A stretch of DNA of 56,369 nt from Amnibacterium sp. (GCF_025463795.1 NZ_JAODBE010000170.1:1-56369); one strand, 5' to 3'. Numbered from the stretch's first letter, positions 1 to 8,715 are shown. The notes: generated by a model not told the origin, from the sequence alone. Numbers and translations: made by a program.

Positions 1-594
1 GACGCCGTCGACGACGCGCTGGGGGCCCTGGTGGAGCCCGGCGGCAACGCGGTGCGCGCGGTCCGGGCGGCCGCGCTGCGACCCGGGGATCGGGCGCTCG
101 TGCTCGGCCCCGGGACGATCGGGCTGCTCGTCGCGATGTTCGCCCGGGCCGCCGGCGCCGAGGTGCACGTCCTCGGCGTGACCGAGCGGTCGCTCGCGTT
201 CGCGCGCACGCTCGGCCTCGACGGCGTCTGGGGGCCCGAGGAGCTGCCCGGCCTGCGCTGGGACGCGGTGATCGACGCGTCCACCGGCTCCCGGGTTCCC
301 GCGGAGGCGGTGCGGCTCGTCGAGCCGGGCAAGCGGGTCGTGCTCATCGGCGTCGCCGGCAGCCGCAGCCCGATCGACAGCCGGGAGCTCGTGCTGAAGG
401 ACGTGACGGCGGTCGGGGTGCTGAGCGCGTCCGGAGGGCTCCAGCAGGCGATCGACGCCTACGCAGCGGGCGCGGTCGATCCGCGTCCGCTGGTGGCCGC
501 GACGGTCGCGCTCGACGGGGTCGCTGCCGTCCTCGCGGGGGAGCGACCCGCGGAGGCCGGCGACGGCCCGAAGGTCCACGTCATGATCCGCTGA
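1..594 (+). CDS. Zinc-type alcohol dehydrogenase, C-terminal part (5' truncated)
   Basis: The reading frame is open from the first base, so the gene starts before the window and only the last 197 codons are present. What remains is the Rossmann cofactor domain of a medium-chain dehydrogenase, with the nucleotide loop GPGTIGLLV near the start and a later VVLIGVAGS strand, then a short C-terminus ending HVMIR. The catalytic zinc domain lies outside the window. Enzymes of this family oxidise alcohols or polyols with NAD(P). The substrate cannot be told. A strong hairpin follows the stop codon. Confidence 0.85.
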   Translation, partial: DAVDDALGALVEPGGNAVRAVRAAALRPGDRALVLGPGTIGLLVAMFARAAGAEVHVLGVTERSLAFARTLGLDGVWGPEELPGLRWDAVIDASTGSRVPAEAVRLVEPGKRVVLIGVAGSRSPIDSRELVLKDVTAVGVLSASGGLQQAIDAYAAGAVDPRPLVAATVALDGVAAVLAGERPAEAGDGPKVHVMIR

Positions 595-607
595 CCGCAG
601 CACGAAC

Positions 608-646
608 GCCGTCGGGCGGTCGGCCCCCCAGCCGACCGCCCACGGC
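608..646. terminator. Long hairpin between convergent genes
   Basis: The stem GGGCGGTCGGC (614-624) pairs perfectly with GCCGACCGCCC (631-641) around a 6-base loop. GCCGT (608-612) and ACGGC (642-646) extend it past one bulged base. It lies 13 bases after the plus-strand stop and before the end of the minus-strand aldehyde dehydrogenase, so it can serve both strands. No T-tract follows, as is common in high-G+C actinobacteria. Confidence 0.6.
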
Positions 647-760
647 GCTTCGCGGGTCCGGCGTCTCGAGCCTCAGCCCCCCAGCTGATGCGAGCATCCG
701 GTGCAGCAACCCTAGGCACACCCTCGCGGATCGCGCGCCCCCAGTTGACGGGCCGTGCGC

Positions 761-2491
761 TCAGCCGCGGAACGCGGCCGTGAGGATCCCGGCCAGCCGC
801 ACGAGCGACGGCTTCGCGGCGAAGCGCGTCATCCGCCTCCCTGTGGTCGCTGCCGTACGAGCCGTGACGAACCAGGGCGGCCGCGGTGAGAGCGCCGGCT
901 CGCCGGCGAGCACCGAGGCGGGGAACGGCCTGAACGGACCGCGGACGACCGTCCGCTCCGGGCCGTCGAGCAGCAACGCGTTGTGCACCACGCCCCGGCC
1001 GCTGCCGACGTCGGTGATCGGGTTGCCCGGGTAGGCGCCCCACGGCGCGGCCGCGAGCAGGAAGCCGACTCCCGTCCAGGCGTTGATCGCGATCGTGCCG
1101 TAGCGCAGCGCCTCGACGGCACGGTCGAAGCGGCTCCCGAGCGCCCGGCGCGTGTCGGGGCGGATGAGGACGTTGGCGCCCAGGCTGCCCGCGAGGTCGT
1201 CGTTCGCGGTCCGCACGGCCGCGTCCAGGAAGTCGGCGCCGGTGCCGGGCAGCTCGAGCACGCCGAGGACCGGCGCGAAGTACTCCGTGCCGGCCACGTC
1301 CGCGGCGGCGTCCGCGGCGATCAGCAGCCGCCCGCCGTCGGGGCCGAGGCGCGCGGCGTCGGGATGCCGTTCGAGCGCCGCGGCCGATCGGTCGGCGCTG
1401 CCCGGGTACCAGGGGACGCGTCCCGGCGCCTCGTCGAGCACGCGCCGCAGGTGTCCGAGGAACGCGTCCTTCTGCGCCCAGTCGCGGCTGATCAGCACGA
1501 CCTGGGCGGCGATGCAGTTGTAGCCGCCGTTGTGCAGCCGCTGCGTCGCCACGTGCTCCGCCTGGAACGCGAGCTCCTGCTCGGTCCAGCGGCCGGGGAC
1601 GACGATCACCGGGGAGACGCCACCGAGCTCGCTCGTGATCGGCTTGTCGAGCAGCGGCGTGCCGGCGGCCTTGCGGCGGGCTCCGTCCTCGCCGGTGCCG
1701 AAGACGACCGCGTCGTGGGTCGCCGCGCTGCCCGTGATGTGGACGTGCGCGACCGACGGGTGGTGCGCGAGGTACGCCCCGACCTCCGCCCCGCCCTGCA
1801 CGATGCGCAGCAGGCCGAAGCGGACGAGGGGGTCGAGCGCGTCGTTGTACGGCTCGAGCATCCCGGCCATCACCGGGTTCAGCTTCAGGATCACGGACCG
1901 GTTGTTCGCGATCAGCTCGGCGAGCACGTCGAGCGGCGGGATCGAGGTGATGTTGCCCGCGCCGAGCACCAGGCCGACGCCGCCCTGCTCGCCGGGTCGT
2001 CCCGCGCCGAGCCCCGCGGCGGCGATCGCCTGCTCGTCGGTGACCCCGGGCGGGAACCACACCTCGGCCGAGAAGCCGTTCAGCAGCAGCGAGTCCGCCC
2101 AGGTGAGGGGCAGGACGTCGACCGCGCGCCGTCCGCCCGGGGCGGCATGGAACCGGGCGCCGGCGATCGGGCTGCGGCCGGCCGCGAGGTCGTCGAGCGA
2201 TCGCCCCAGCCGATCGGTGGCGCTCAGGACGGCGTACGGCCCGCTGAGCCACTCCTCGCCGACCGCCGCCGACGCCGGGTCGAGCTGCTTCGCCGTCGCC
2301 GCCGCGCGGGTCCACGGGTCCGCCGCCCGGCCGACGTGCTCGTGCACCGAGCGGATCAGGGCCGCCCGGTCGGCGAGCGTGGTCGCTGCCCACCGGACCG
2401 CGCCGGCGGCGAGCTCCTCGAGCAGCCGATCGAGCTCCGGGGAGCCGCCCGTGGCGGGACCCGGCGCATCGGTGGCGGTGTCGGTTCCCAT
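761..2491 (-). CDS. NAD(P)-dependent aldehyde dehydrogenase family protein
   Basis: A 576-residue aldehyde dehydrogenase, longer than the usual ~480-500. The catalytic cysteine is seen in HNGGYNCIAAQ (about Cys326) and the general-base glutamate in ELGGVSP (about Glu288), with the cofactor-binding HITGSAATHD stretch before it. It should oxidise an aldehyde to an acid in the cytosol; the substrate is unknown. The ATG is preceded by a good ribosome site (GAAGGAGATCC). The MFS gene upstream is on the same strand with a 95-base gap, so co-transcription is possible. The long C-terminal tail ends in a basic segment. Confidence 0.85.
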   Translation of the reverse strand: MGTDTATDAPGPATGGSPELDRLLEELAAGAVRWAATTLADRAALIRSVHEHVGRAADPWTRAAATAKQLDPASAAVGEEWLSGPYAVLSATDRLGRSLDDLAAGRSPIAGARFHAAPGGRRAVDVLPLTWADSLLLNGFSAEVWFPPGVTDEQAIAAAGLGAGRPGEQGGVGLVLGAGNITSIPPLDVLAELIANNRSVILKLNPVMAGMLEPYNDALDPLVRFGLLRIVQGGAEVGAYLAHHPSVAHVHITGSAATHDAVVFGTGEDGARRKAAGTPLLDKPITSELGGVSPVIVVPGRWTEQELAFQAEHVATQRLHNGGYNCIAAQVVLISRDWAQKDAFLGHLRRVLDEAPGRVPWYPGSADRSAAALERHPDAARLGPDGGRLLIAADAAADVAGTEYFAPVLGVLELPGTGADFLDAAVRTANDDLAGSLGANVLIRPDTRRALGSRFDRAVEALRYGTIAINAWTGVGFLLAAAPWGAYPGNPITDVGSGRGVVHNALLLDGPERTVVRGPFRPFPASVLAGEPALSPRPPWFVTARTAATTGRRMTRFAAKPSLVRLAGILTAAFRG

Positions 2492-2531
2492 GGATCTCCT
2501 TCGACGACGGGCGCCGCGCCGCTTCGGGAGC

Positions 2532-2544
2532 GAGCACGGTGCTC
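2532..2544. promoter_or_regulatory. Short inverted repeat upstream of the aldehyde dehydrogenase
   Basis: GAGCAC, one base, then GTGCTC gives a perfect 6-base-arm palindrome 41 bases upstream of the aldehyde dehydrogenase start and downstream of the MFS stop. It could be an operator or part of a weak terminator. No regulator can be assigned. Confidence 0.3.
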
Positions 2545-2586
2545 ATTCAACCCCTCCGCCGCACGGCGGCCCGTCCGGATCGTCGA

Positions 2587-4104
2587 TCAGTGCGCGAGCG
2601 CGGGTGCCTCCCGGCCCGTCGGCGCCGGGGCGGTGCTCGCGGCGGTCGCGGGGCGACGCGGCCGGAACAGCAGCACCGCGAGCACGGCCCCGAGCACGAA
2701 CAGCCCTGCATCGAACCAGTACGCGATGGCGTAGCCGTGCACGGCCGCCTGGGCGATCACGGCCCTGGTCGGCGGCAGATGGTCCTGCACGTAGGTGGTC
2801 GCCGTGGTCGTGGCCAGCGTGTTCAGCAGGGCGGTCCCGATGGAGCCGCCGACCTGCTGGCTCGTGTTCACGAGCGCCGACGCCACCCCGGCGAACCGGA
2901 CGTCGACCCCGAGCGTCGCCGACTGCATCGACCCGGGCATCACCGTGCCCATGCCGAGGCCCATGACCATGAGCGCCGGCAGCAGACCGCCCGCGTACGA
3001 GCTCTGCAGGTCGAGCCTCGTGAAGAGCACCATCGCGGTGGCGACGAGCAGCATGCCGATCGGCACGAGCACCCGCGGGCCGAACCGCGGCAGTAGCACG
3101 TTCGTGCCGAGCTGCGCGGCGAGCACGAGGCAGGCGATCATCGGCAGGAACGCCAGCCCGGTCTGGATGGGGGAGTACCCGAGCGACGCCTGGGCGTAGT
3201 AGGTGACGAACAGGAAGATCGCGAACATGCCGGCGCCGGCGATGAGCACCGACGCGAATGCGGCACCCCGGTTCCGGTCGAGCAGCACGCCGAGCGGCAG
3301 CAGCGGATGCGCGGCGCGGCGCTGCCAGAGCACGAACGCCACGAGCAGCACCACGGCCACCGCGAGGGGACCCCACGTCCAGCCGGAGCTCCAGCTGTCG
3401 GTCTCCGCGTTCGAGAAGCCGTAGACCAGCCCGAACAGGGAGCCGGAGACGAGCAGGGTGCCCGGCACGTCGAGCTTGGGGCGGGGCCCCTGCCGGTGCA
3501 GCGCGGGCACGAGGGTCACGGCGCCGATCACGGCGACGGCGGCGATGAACACGTTGATGTAGAGGCTCCACCGCCAGCTCAGGTCCTGCGTCAGGAAGCC
3601 GCCGAGCAGCAGGCCGATCGCGCCCCCGGCGCCGGCGATCGCGCCGAAGACGCCGAACGCCCGCGAGCGCTCCCGGGGCACCGTGAAGGTCGTGGTGAGC
3701 ACGGCCAGGGCCGTCGGCGCCAGCAGTGCGCCGAACGCGCCCTGCACGGCCCGGGCCGTGACGAGCATCCCGAAGCTGGTCGCCGCGCCGCCCAGGGCCG
3801 AGGCGAGCGCGAAGCCCACCAGCCCGAGCACGAACGTTCGCTTGCGCCCGATCAGGTCGGAGAGGCGGCCGCCGAGCAGCAGCAGGCTGCCGAAGGCGAG
3901 GGAGTACGCGGTGACGATCCACTGGCGGTCGCCGTTGGAGAAGCCCAGGTCGTGCTGGGCGGAGGGGAGGGCGATGTTCACGACCGTGTTGTCGAGCACG
4001 ACCATGAGCTGGGCCAGGCCGACCACCACGAGGGTGAGCCACCGGCGGGACGGGGGAGCGGCGGATGTCGGCGGGAGCGCCGCCGCCGTGCTGGTCGAGG
4101 TCAT
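2587..4104 (-). CDS. MFS transporter, DHA2 (14-TM) drug-efflux type
   Basis: A 505-residue membrane protein with the DHA2 signature LDNTVVNIALPSAQ after the first membrane segment and motif A as GGRLSDLIGRKRT. About 14 hydrophobic segments are visible, matching proton-driven multidrug exporters of the QacA/EmrB type. The frame stays open further upstream, but the ATG at 4104 is chosen because the protein then starts just ahead of TM1, and the upstream bases hold the operator shared with tetR. Divergent orientation from the TetR regulator is the usual arrangement for an efflux pump repressed by its neighbour. The drug or metabolite exported is unknown. Confidence 0.88.
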   Translation of the reverse strand: MTSTSTAAALPPTSAAPPSRRWLTLVVVGLAQLMVVLDNTVVNIALPSAQHDLGFSNGDRQWIVTAYSLAFGSLLLLGGRLSDLIGRKRTFVLGLVGFALASALGGAATSFGMLVTARAVQGAFGALLAPTALAVLTTTFTVPRERSRAFGVFGAIAGAGGAIGLLLGGFLTQDLSWRWSLYINVFIAAVAVIGAVTLVPALHRQGPRPKLDVPGTLLVSGSLFGLVYGFSNAETDSWSSGWTWGPLAVAVVLLVAFVLWQRRAAHPLLPLGVLLDRNRGAAFASVLIAGAGMFAIFLFVTYYAQASLGYSPIQTGLAFLPMIACLVLAAQLGTNVLLPRFGPRVLVPIGMLLVATAMVLFTRLDLQSSYAGGLLPALMVMGLGMGTVMPGSMQSATLGVDVRFAGVASALVNTSQQVGGSIGTALLNTLATTTATTYVQDHLPPTRAVIAQAAVHGYAIAYWFDAGLFVLGAVLAVLLFRPRRPATAASTAPAPTGREAPALAH

Positions 4105-4123
4105 GGGGAGGGAGCATATACGG

Positions 4124-4158
4124 AACCGGTTAGTTTCGGAAACGGCAAGTTCCGAAAC
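4124..4158. promoter_or_regulatory. Operator palindromes between efflux pump and tetR
   Basis: GTTTCGGAA (4133-4141) and TTCCGAAAC (4150-4158) form a perfect 9-base inverted repeat with an 8-base spacer, immediately beside the self-complementary AACCGGTT (4124-4131). Both sit in the 103-base divergent gap, so a TetR dimer bound here could repress both genes. A TATATG-like -10 for the pump lies at 4117-4122 on the minus strand and TACACT for tetR at 4173-4178. Confidence 0.7.
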
Positions 4159-4207
4159 GTTCAGGTTCTTGTTACACTGTCGACATGGAAGGGACGGAGC
4201 CGGTGCG

Positions 4208-4834
4208 ATGACGCAGCTCGATTCCGCGCCTGCGACGCAGCAGGCCGTCCGGCCCGGGCGCAAGCGGGACCACACGCGCGACCCCGAGATCATGACGGCG
4301 GCGATGGACGTGCTGGCCGAGGTCGGGTACGAGCGGATGACCGTCGACATGGTCGCCGCGCGGGCGAAGGCCGGCAAGGCCACGCTCTACCGGCGCTGGC
4401 CCTCCAAGGCCGACCTCGTGCTCGACGCGGTCAGCTGCATGGGCGCGGCGAAGGCGGGCGTCCTGCCCGACACGGGGAGCCTGCGCGGCGACCTCGTCGC
4501 GCTCCTCTCGCCGCGCACGGTGCACGACGCCGACCACAAGCTGAAGGTGATGCTGGGGCTCGCCTCGGTCATCGCGCACTCGCCCGAGCTGGCCGAGTCG
4601 ATCCGCGAGGCCTTCCTCGAGCCGCGGGCCGCCGTCACCAGGGCGCTGCTGCAGCGGGCGAAGGAGCGGGGCGAGATCGCTCCCGACTGCGACGTCGAGC
4701 TGCTCTCCACCGTGAGCTCGTCGATGGTGATCTCGCGCGCCATGCTCGAGCACCGCCCGGTCGACCGGGCGTTCCTGCTGTCGGTGATCGACGGCGTGAT
4801 CATCCCGGCCGCGGGCACCGGCCCGGCCCGCTGA
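4208..4834 (+). CDS. TetR/AcrR family transcriptional regulator
   Basis: A 208-residue regulator. The N-terminal three-helix DNA-binding domain spans about residues 25-70; its recognition helix is in AKAGKATLYRRWP, a typical TetR signature. The C-terminal ligand-binding domain is alpha-helical. It is divergent from the DHA2 efflux gene and the palindrome between them is the likely operator. By family rule it would repress the pump until a ligand binds. The ATG at 4208 is chosen because the protein then has normal TetR length. Confidence 0.88.
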   Translation: MTQLDSAPATQQAVRPGRKRDHTRDPEIMTAAMDVLAEVGYERMTVDMVAARAKAGKATLYRRWPSKADLVLDAVSCMGAAKAGVLPDTGSLRGDLVALLSPRTVHDADHKLKVMLGLASVIAHSPELAESIREAFLEPRAAVTRALLQRAKERGEIAPDCDVELLSTVSSSMVISRAMLEHRPVDRAFLLSVIDGVIIPAAGTGPAR

Positions 4835-4857
4835 CGCAGCGGGGTTTCCTGGGCCGG

Positions 4858-4863
4858 TACGGT
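4858..4863 (+). promoter_or_regulatory. -10 element for a probably leaderless TMEM175-like gene
   Basis: TACGGT matches TANNNT and ends 7 bases before the ATG at 4871, which puts transcription start at or next to the start codon. No ribosome site precedes the ATG. Confidence 0.5.
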
Positions 4864-4870
4864 GAGCGCC

Positions 4871-5488
4871 ATGCGCGCGGGCCGGGTGGAGGCGTTCAGC
4901 GACGGGGTCATCGCGATCCTCATCACGGTGATGGTGCTCGAGCTGCACCGGCCCGACGGAGCGACGTGGGCGGCGCTCGGCCACGTCGCGGCGGTGCTGC
5001 TCGCCTACCTGCTGAGCTTCGTCTACCTCGGCATCTACTGGAACAACCACCACCACATGTTCCGGCTCGTCACCCTGGTCCGCGGCGGGGTGCTCTGGGC
5101 GAACCTGCACCTGCTGTTCTGGCTGTCGCTCGTGCCGTTCGTCACCGGCTGGATGAGCGAGGAGCGCTTCGCCACCGTACCGACAGCGGTCTACGGCATC
5201 GTGCTGCTGCTCGCCGCGTCCGCCTTCTCCATCCTGCGGAGCACGCTCATCCGGGTGCAGGGCCCGTCGTCGCGGCTGAAGACCGCCACCGGGCGCGACC
5301 TCAAGGGGAAGGTCTCGCTCGTCCTCTACTGCACCGGCATCGCGCTCACCTTCGTGGACCCCCGGCTCGGGCTCGCGCTCTACGTCGTGGTCGCGGTCGT
5401 CTGGGTCCTGCCGGACACCCGCGTCGAGCGGGAGCTCGCGCGGGACGACGGCGGTCCGGCGGAGTCGGCGGACTCGGAGATCGTCTGA
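4871..5488 (+). CDS. TMEM175 family potassium channel-like membrane protein (DUF1211)
   Basis: A 205-residue integral membrane protein with the family signature FSDGVIAILIT near the N-terminus and about six hydrophobic segments, the size of bacterial TMEM175 subunits. Relatives form tetrameric potassium channels; the function here is inferred from family only. A cluster of histidines (NNHHHMF) follows TM2, as in other bacterial members. The C-terminal tail is acidic and soluble. GTG at 4862 is an alternative start, but the -10 spacing favours the ATG at 4871. Confidence 0.82.
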   Translation: MRAGRVEAFSDGVIAILITVMVLELHRPDGATWAALGHVAAVLLAYLLSFVYLGIYWNNHHHMFRLVTLVRGGVLWANLHLLFWLSLVPFVTGWMSEERFATVPTAVYGIVLLLAASAFSILRSTLIRVQGPSSRLKTATGRDLKGKVSLVLYCTGIALTFVDPRLGLALYVVVAVVWVLPDTRVERELARDDGGPAESADSEIV

Positions 5489-5576
5489 GCCACGCCGTGC
5501 ACCGGTTGCCGGCTCGCCGCGGTACTCGGATGGTGACCGCACGTCCTACCGGCTCACGCTGTACGGCCTGCAGCTC

Positions 5577-5807
5577 GTGCTGCACGCGGCGTGGCTGCTC
5601 GCGATCGCGGCGCAGGCGGTCGTCGCGGGGGCGCTGCTCCGGGGCGTGTTCGTGGTCGTCGTCGCACTGGACCTCGTGCCCGGCGCCGCCGCGGCCGCGG
5701 CAGGGCGCCCCGCCAGGGCGGCGAGCGTCCTGCTGCTCGTGATGCTCGCCTGGCTGCTCCACGGCACCGTGCTCTCGGCCGCGGCGACGGCCGTCCGCGG
5801 GGGCTGA
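5577..5807 (+). CDS. Small hydrophobic membrane protein, unknown
   Basis: At least 76 residues with two strongly hydrophobic stretches (LLAIAAQAVVAGALL onward and VLLLVMLAWLL) and very high G/C at third codon positions, as in real genes of this window. Not recognised. The 5' end is uncertain: the frame stays open and codon-like upstream of the GTG at 5577 (reading TSYRLTLYGLQLV), while the only nearby ATG (5530) is one base out of frame. The true start may therefore be upstream and masked by a single-base error. Confidence 0.45.
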   Translation: MLHAAWLLAIAAQAVVAGALLRGVFVVVVALDLVPGAAAAAAGRPARAASVLLLVMLAWLLHGTVLSAAATAVRGG

Positions 5808-5843
5808 TGTGCTCGGCGCCTCCAGCCGTGGCAGGGTGCGGGG

Positions 5844-6599
5844 ATGGTGTCGACGGTCGCGGTGCTCTCGGACGTGCACGGGGTGCTGCCCGCGCTCGAC
5901 CGGGTGCTCGCCGAGCGGCTCGTCGCCGCGGCCGATCTCGTCGTCGTGACCGGCGACTCGACGTGGGGGCCGCAGCCGGCCGAGGTGCTCGACCGGCTCG
6001 TCGCCCTCGGCGACCGGGCGGTGCTCGTGCGCGGGAACGCCGACCGGGAGCTGCTGCGGATGGCCAGCGGTGTCGACGTCGGGCTCGGCGGCGATCCGCT
6101 GTCGGTCTGGGGCGCCGCCCAGCTGCGGCCAGATCACCTGACGCTGCTCGAAGCGATGCCCGAGCAGGTGACGCTCGTGGTCGACGGCTTCGGTCCCGTC
6201 CGCTTCTGCCACGCCACCCCGCGGGACGACGAGGAGGTCGTGCTCGTCGACAGCCGGATCGGCCGATGGACGGCGGTGCTCGACGGCCTGCCGGCCGACG
6301 TGCGCACGGTCGTCTGCGGCCACACCCACATGCCGTACCTGCGGCTCGTGGACGGCCGCCTGGTCGTGAACCCCGGCAGCGTCGGCCTGCCGTACGGGCG
6401 CGCGGGCGCGCACTGGGCGGTGCTCGGCGAGGGTGGCGTCACGTTCCGCCGCACCCTGGTGGATCCGGACGTGCTGATCCGCGAGGTCGTGGCCGGGTCG
6501 GGCCTGCCCGATGTGCGGGCGTGGGCGGAGGAGCACCTGCGCGAACCGGCCGGCGACCTGGAGGTCCTCGAGGTCTTCGGCCCGCGCGACGGGCGCTGA
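5844..6599 (+). CDS. Calcineurin-like metallophosphoesterase family protein
   Basis: A 251-residue cytosolic metallophosphoesterase. The metal-binding motifs occur in order: SDVHG at the N-terminus, TGDSTWG (the family GD motif), RGNADRE (GNxD), then CGHTHMP (GHTH) and NPGSVGLP. These are typical of the YfcE/MJ0936-like group, which hydrolyses phosphodiesters in vitro. The C-terminal 50 residues form an extra helical tail. The physiological substrate is unknown. No ribosome site is seen; CAGGGT six bases before the ATG is a possible weak -10 for a leaderless start. Confidence 0.85.
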   Translation: MVSTVAVLSDVHGVLPALDRVLAERLVAAADLVVVTGDSTWGPQPAEVLDRLVALGDRAVLVRGNADRELLRMASGVDVGLGGDPLSVWGAAQLRPDHLTLLEAMPEQVTLVVDGFGPVRFCHATPRDDEEVVLVDSRIGRWTAVLDGLPADVRTVVCGHTHMPYLRLVDGRLVVNPGSVGLPYGRAGAHWAVLGEGGVTFRRTLVDPDVLIREVVAGSGLPDVRAWAEEHLREPAGDLEVLEVFGPRDGR

Positions 6600-6608
6600 C
6601 GGCCCGCC

Positions 6609-8681
6609 TCAGGCGCCCGTGGCCGCGCGGGCCTCGTCCTGCCGCTGCTGCTCCGCTCCCGACGCGATCGCGGCGCGCAGGTGGCCCTGCTCGTAGCCGA
6701 ACGCATCGGCGAGGGCGACGGCGTGCGGCCGGAGTGCGGCGAGCAGCGCGTCGAGAGTCACGGGCACGGCCCTGGCGCGTTGACGGTTCAGGCGGCCCCG
6801 CACGAGGTACCAGTCCAGGTCGTGCTCGATCAGGCCGAGCGCGAACACGTCGCGCAGCTGCCCGAGGGTGAGCCGGGTGGATCCGGACGCGTCCCCCACC
6901 GCCCGGTCGAACGCCTGCCACTGGCGCAGCCGTGCGAAGGCGCGCGCCGTCTCGACGAGCGCGTGCTGGTTGCGCCCGAGCAGCTCCGCGGCCTGCTCGG
7001 GCGTGGCCCGGCCGGCGGGGCGGAGACGCGCGGCGAGCTCGGCGACCGCGACCTCGACGCGGTCCGTGAGCAGCCGCTCCTGGACGGCGCGATCGCGCAG
7101 CGCGTGGGAGGCCCTGGTGCTCGATGCGCCGTCCGCGAGGCGCTGTCCGACGGCCGTCGCGCCCGAGAGGCCTGCGACCCCGCCGACGATCTGCTTGGCG
7201 AGGATGCCGGCGACGGTCGCCGGAGGGGCGCCCGTGAACCGCTTGCCGTAGTCGGTGAGCAGGCGCTTGCCGACGAGCTGCAGCAGCACGGTGTTGTCGC
7301 CCTCGAACGTCGCGTAGACGTCGAGGTCGGAGTGCAGACGCCCGAACCGGTTCTCGGCGAGGAAGCCCGCGCCGCCGCACGCCTCGCGGCACTCCTGGAT
7401 CGTCTCGAGCGAGAACCAGGTCGTCTCCGCCTTCATGGCGGCGGCGAACGTCTCGAGGTCCTGGCGGGCCTCGTCGGTGTCGTGCTCCCCGCTGAACACC
7501 GCGTGGAAGTCCGTCAGCAGCTCGTTCAGGGCGAACGAGGCCGCGTAGCTCGTCGCGATGCGCGGCAGGAGCCGGCGCTGGTGGCGCGGGTAGTCGAGCA
7601 GCACGGTCTCGTCGCGGCCGGCGCCGGGGAACTGACGGCGCTCGGCGGCGTAGCGCACGGCGATCTGCAGGGCGACCTGCGCACCGGTGTTCGTGGCGAG
7701 CGCGAGCGAGACGCGGCCCTGGACGAGCGTGCCGAGCATCGTGAAGAAGCGGCGGCCGGGGCTCGCGATGGGGGAGGAGTAGGTGCCGTCGGCCGCGACG
7801 TCGCCGTACCGGTTCAGCAGGTCGGTGCGCGGGATGCGCACGTCGCTGAAGTGCAGCCGGCCGTTGTCCACGCCGTTGAGGCCGCCCTTCGGGCCGTCGT
7901 CCTCGCCGCCGACGCCGGGGAGGAATGCGCCGGACTCGTCGCGGATCGGCACGTAGAACGCGTGGACGCCGCGCCGCTGCCCCTGCGTCTCGAGCTGGGC
8001 GAACACCACCGCGGCGTGGGCGTCGACGGCGGCGTTGCCGATGTAGTCCTTCCAGGCGGCACGGAACGGGGTCGAGATCACGAACTCCTCGGCGGCCGGA
8101 TCGTAGGTGGCCGTCGTCGCGATCGAGGCGACGTCCGAGCCGTGCCCGGTCTCCGTCATCGCGAAGCCGCCGAGCACGCGCAGCTCGATCGCGTCCGCGA
8201 GGAAGCGCTCGTGGTGGGTGCGGGTGCCGAGGTGCAGGATCGCGGCGGTGAACAGGCCCCACTGGACGCCGGCCTTGATCTGCAGCGAGGGATCCGCGGT
8301 CACGATCTCGGCGAACGCCGCGAGGTTGCCGCCCGCGTCGCTGCGGCCGCCGAACTCCGGCGGGAAGGGCAGGCGCGGCGCGCCGGTCTCGAGGAGCGTG
8401 TGCAGGGTGGCGGTCACCCGGGAGCGCTGATCGGCGACGCTCTCGTCGTCGCGGAGGTGGAAGACCGGGTCGAGCATCCGGTCCCGGGCAGCGAGCCGGG
8501 TCTCGCGCCACTCGCCGAGCAGCAGATCGCGCAGCGCCGTCGCGTCGACGCCGGTGCTCGTGCCGACCGCCACCTCGGGGGTCGGCACCGGCGCGGCCGG
8601 TGCCGGCTGCGGCGCGACCGAGATCGCGTCGCGCTCCTCGCGCTCGAGTCGCGTCTCGACCGCCGTGCTCCGATCGCCCAT
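6609..8681 (-). CDS. Acyl-CoA oxidase / acyl-CoA dehydrogenase family protein
   Basis: A 690-residue flavoenzyme of acyl-CoA oxidase length, for the first step of fatty acyl-CoA beta-oxidation. Visible signatures are GGFAMTETGHGSDVASI (FAD and substrate loop), the RFFTMLGTLVQGR helix, CGGAGFLAENR, and ATFEGDNTVLLQ with the glutamate expected to be the catalytic base. The C-terminal half is the second alpha domain found in oxidases and long dehydrogenases. The ATG at 8681 is chosen because AGGGAGG lies seven bases upstream; the frame stays open beyond it. A run of seven CAG triplets lies directly upstream of that ribosome site. Confidence 0.88.
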   Translation of the reverse strand: MGDRSTAVETRLEREERDAISVAPQPAPAAPVPTPEVAVGTSTGVDATALRDLLLGEWRETRLAARDRMLDPVFHLRDDESVADQRSRVTATLHTLLETGAPRLPFPPEFGGRSDAGGNLAAFAEIVTADPSLQIKAGVQWGLFTAAILHLGTRTHHERFLADAIELRVLGGFAMTETGHGSDVASIATTATYDPAAEEFVISTPFRAAWKDYIGNAAVDAHAAVVFAQLETQGQRRGVHAFYVPIRDESGAFLPGVGGEDDGPKGGLNGVDNGRLHFSDVRIPRTDLLNRYGDVAADGTYSSPIASPGRRFFTMLGTLVQGRVSLALATNTGAQVALQIAVRYAAERRQFPGAGRDETVLLDYPRHQRRLLPRIATSYAASFALNELLTDFHAVFSGEHDTDEARQDLETFAAAMKAETTWFSLETIQECREACGGAGFLAENRFGRLHSDLDVYATFEGDNTVLLQLVGKRLLTDYGKRFTGAPPATVAGILAKQIVGGVAGLSGATAVGQRLADGASSTRASHALRDRAVQERLLTDRVEVAVAELAARLRPAGRATPEQAAELLGRNQHALVETARAFARLRQWQAFDRAVGDASGSTRLTLGQLRDVFALGLIEHDLDWYLVRGRLNRQRARAVPVTLDALLAALRPHAVALADAFGYEQGHLRAAIASGAEQQRQDEARAATGA

Positions 8682-8694
8682 GCCGGACCTCCCT

Positions 8695-8715
8695 CTGCTG
8701 CTGCTGCTGCTGCTG
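8695..8715. repeat. (CTG)7 trinucleotide repeat upstream of the acyl-CoA oxidase
   Basis: Seven perfect CTG copies (CAG on the coding strand of the downstream gene) sit directly before the AGGGAGG ribosome site of the acyl-CoA oxidase. The tract is outside the coding region and may sit in the 5' leader. Confidence 0.8.

Noticed and set aside
983-2734. Long open frames antisense to the aldehyde dehydrogenase and many other genes
   Set aside because: They are shadows of real genes in very GC-rich DNA: rich in Arg, Pro and Ala, with no domains, and they vanish outside the true gene.
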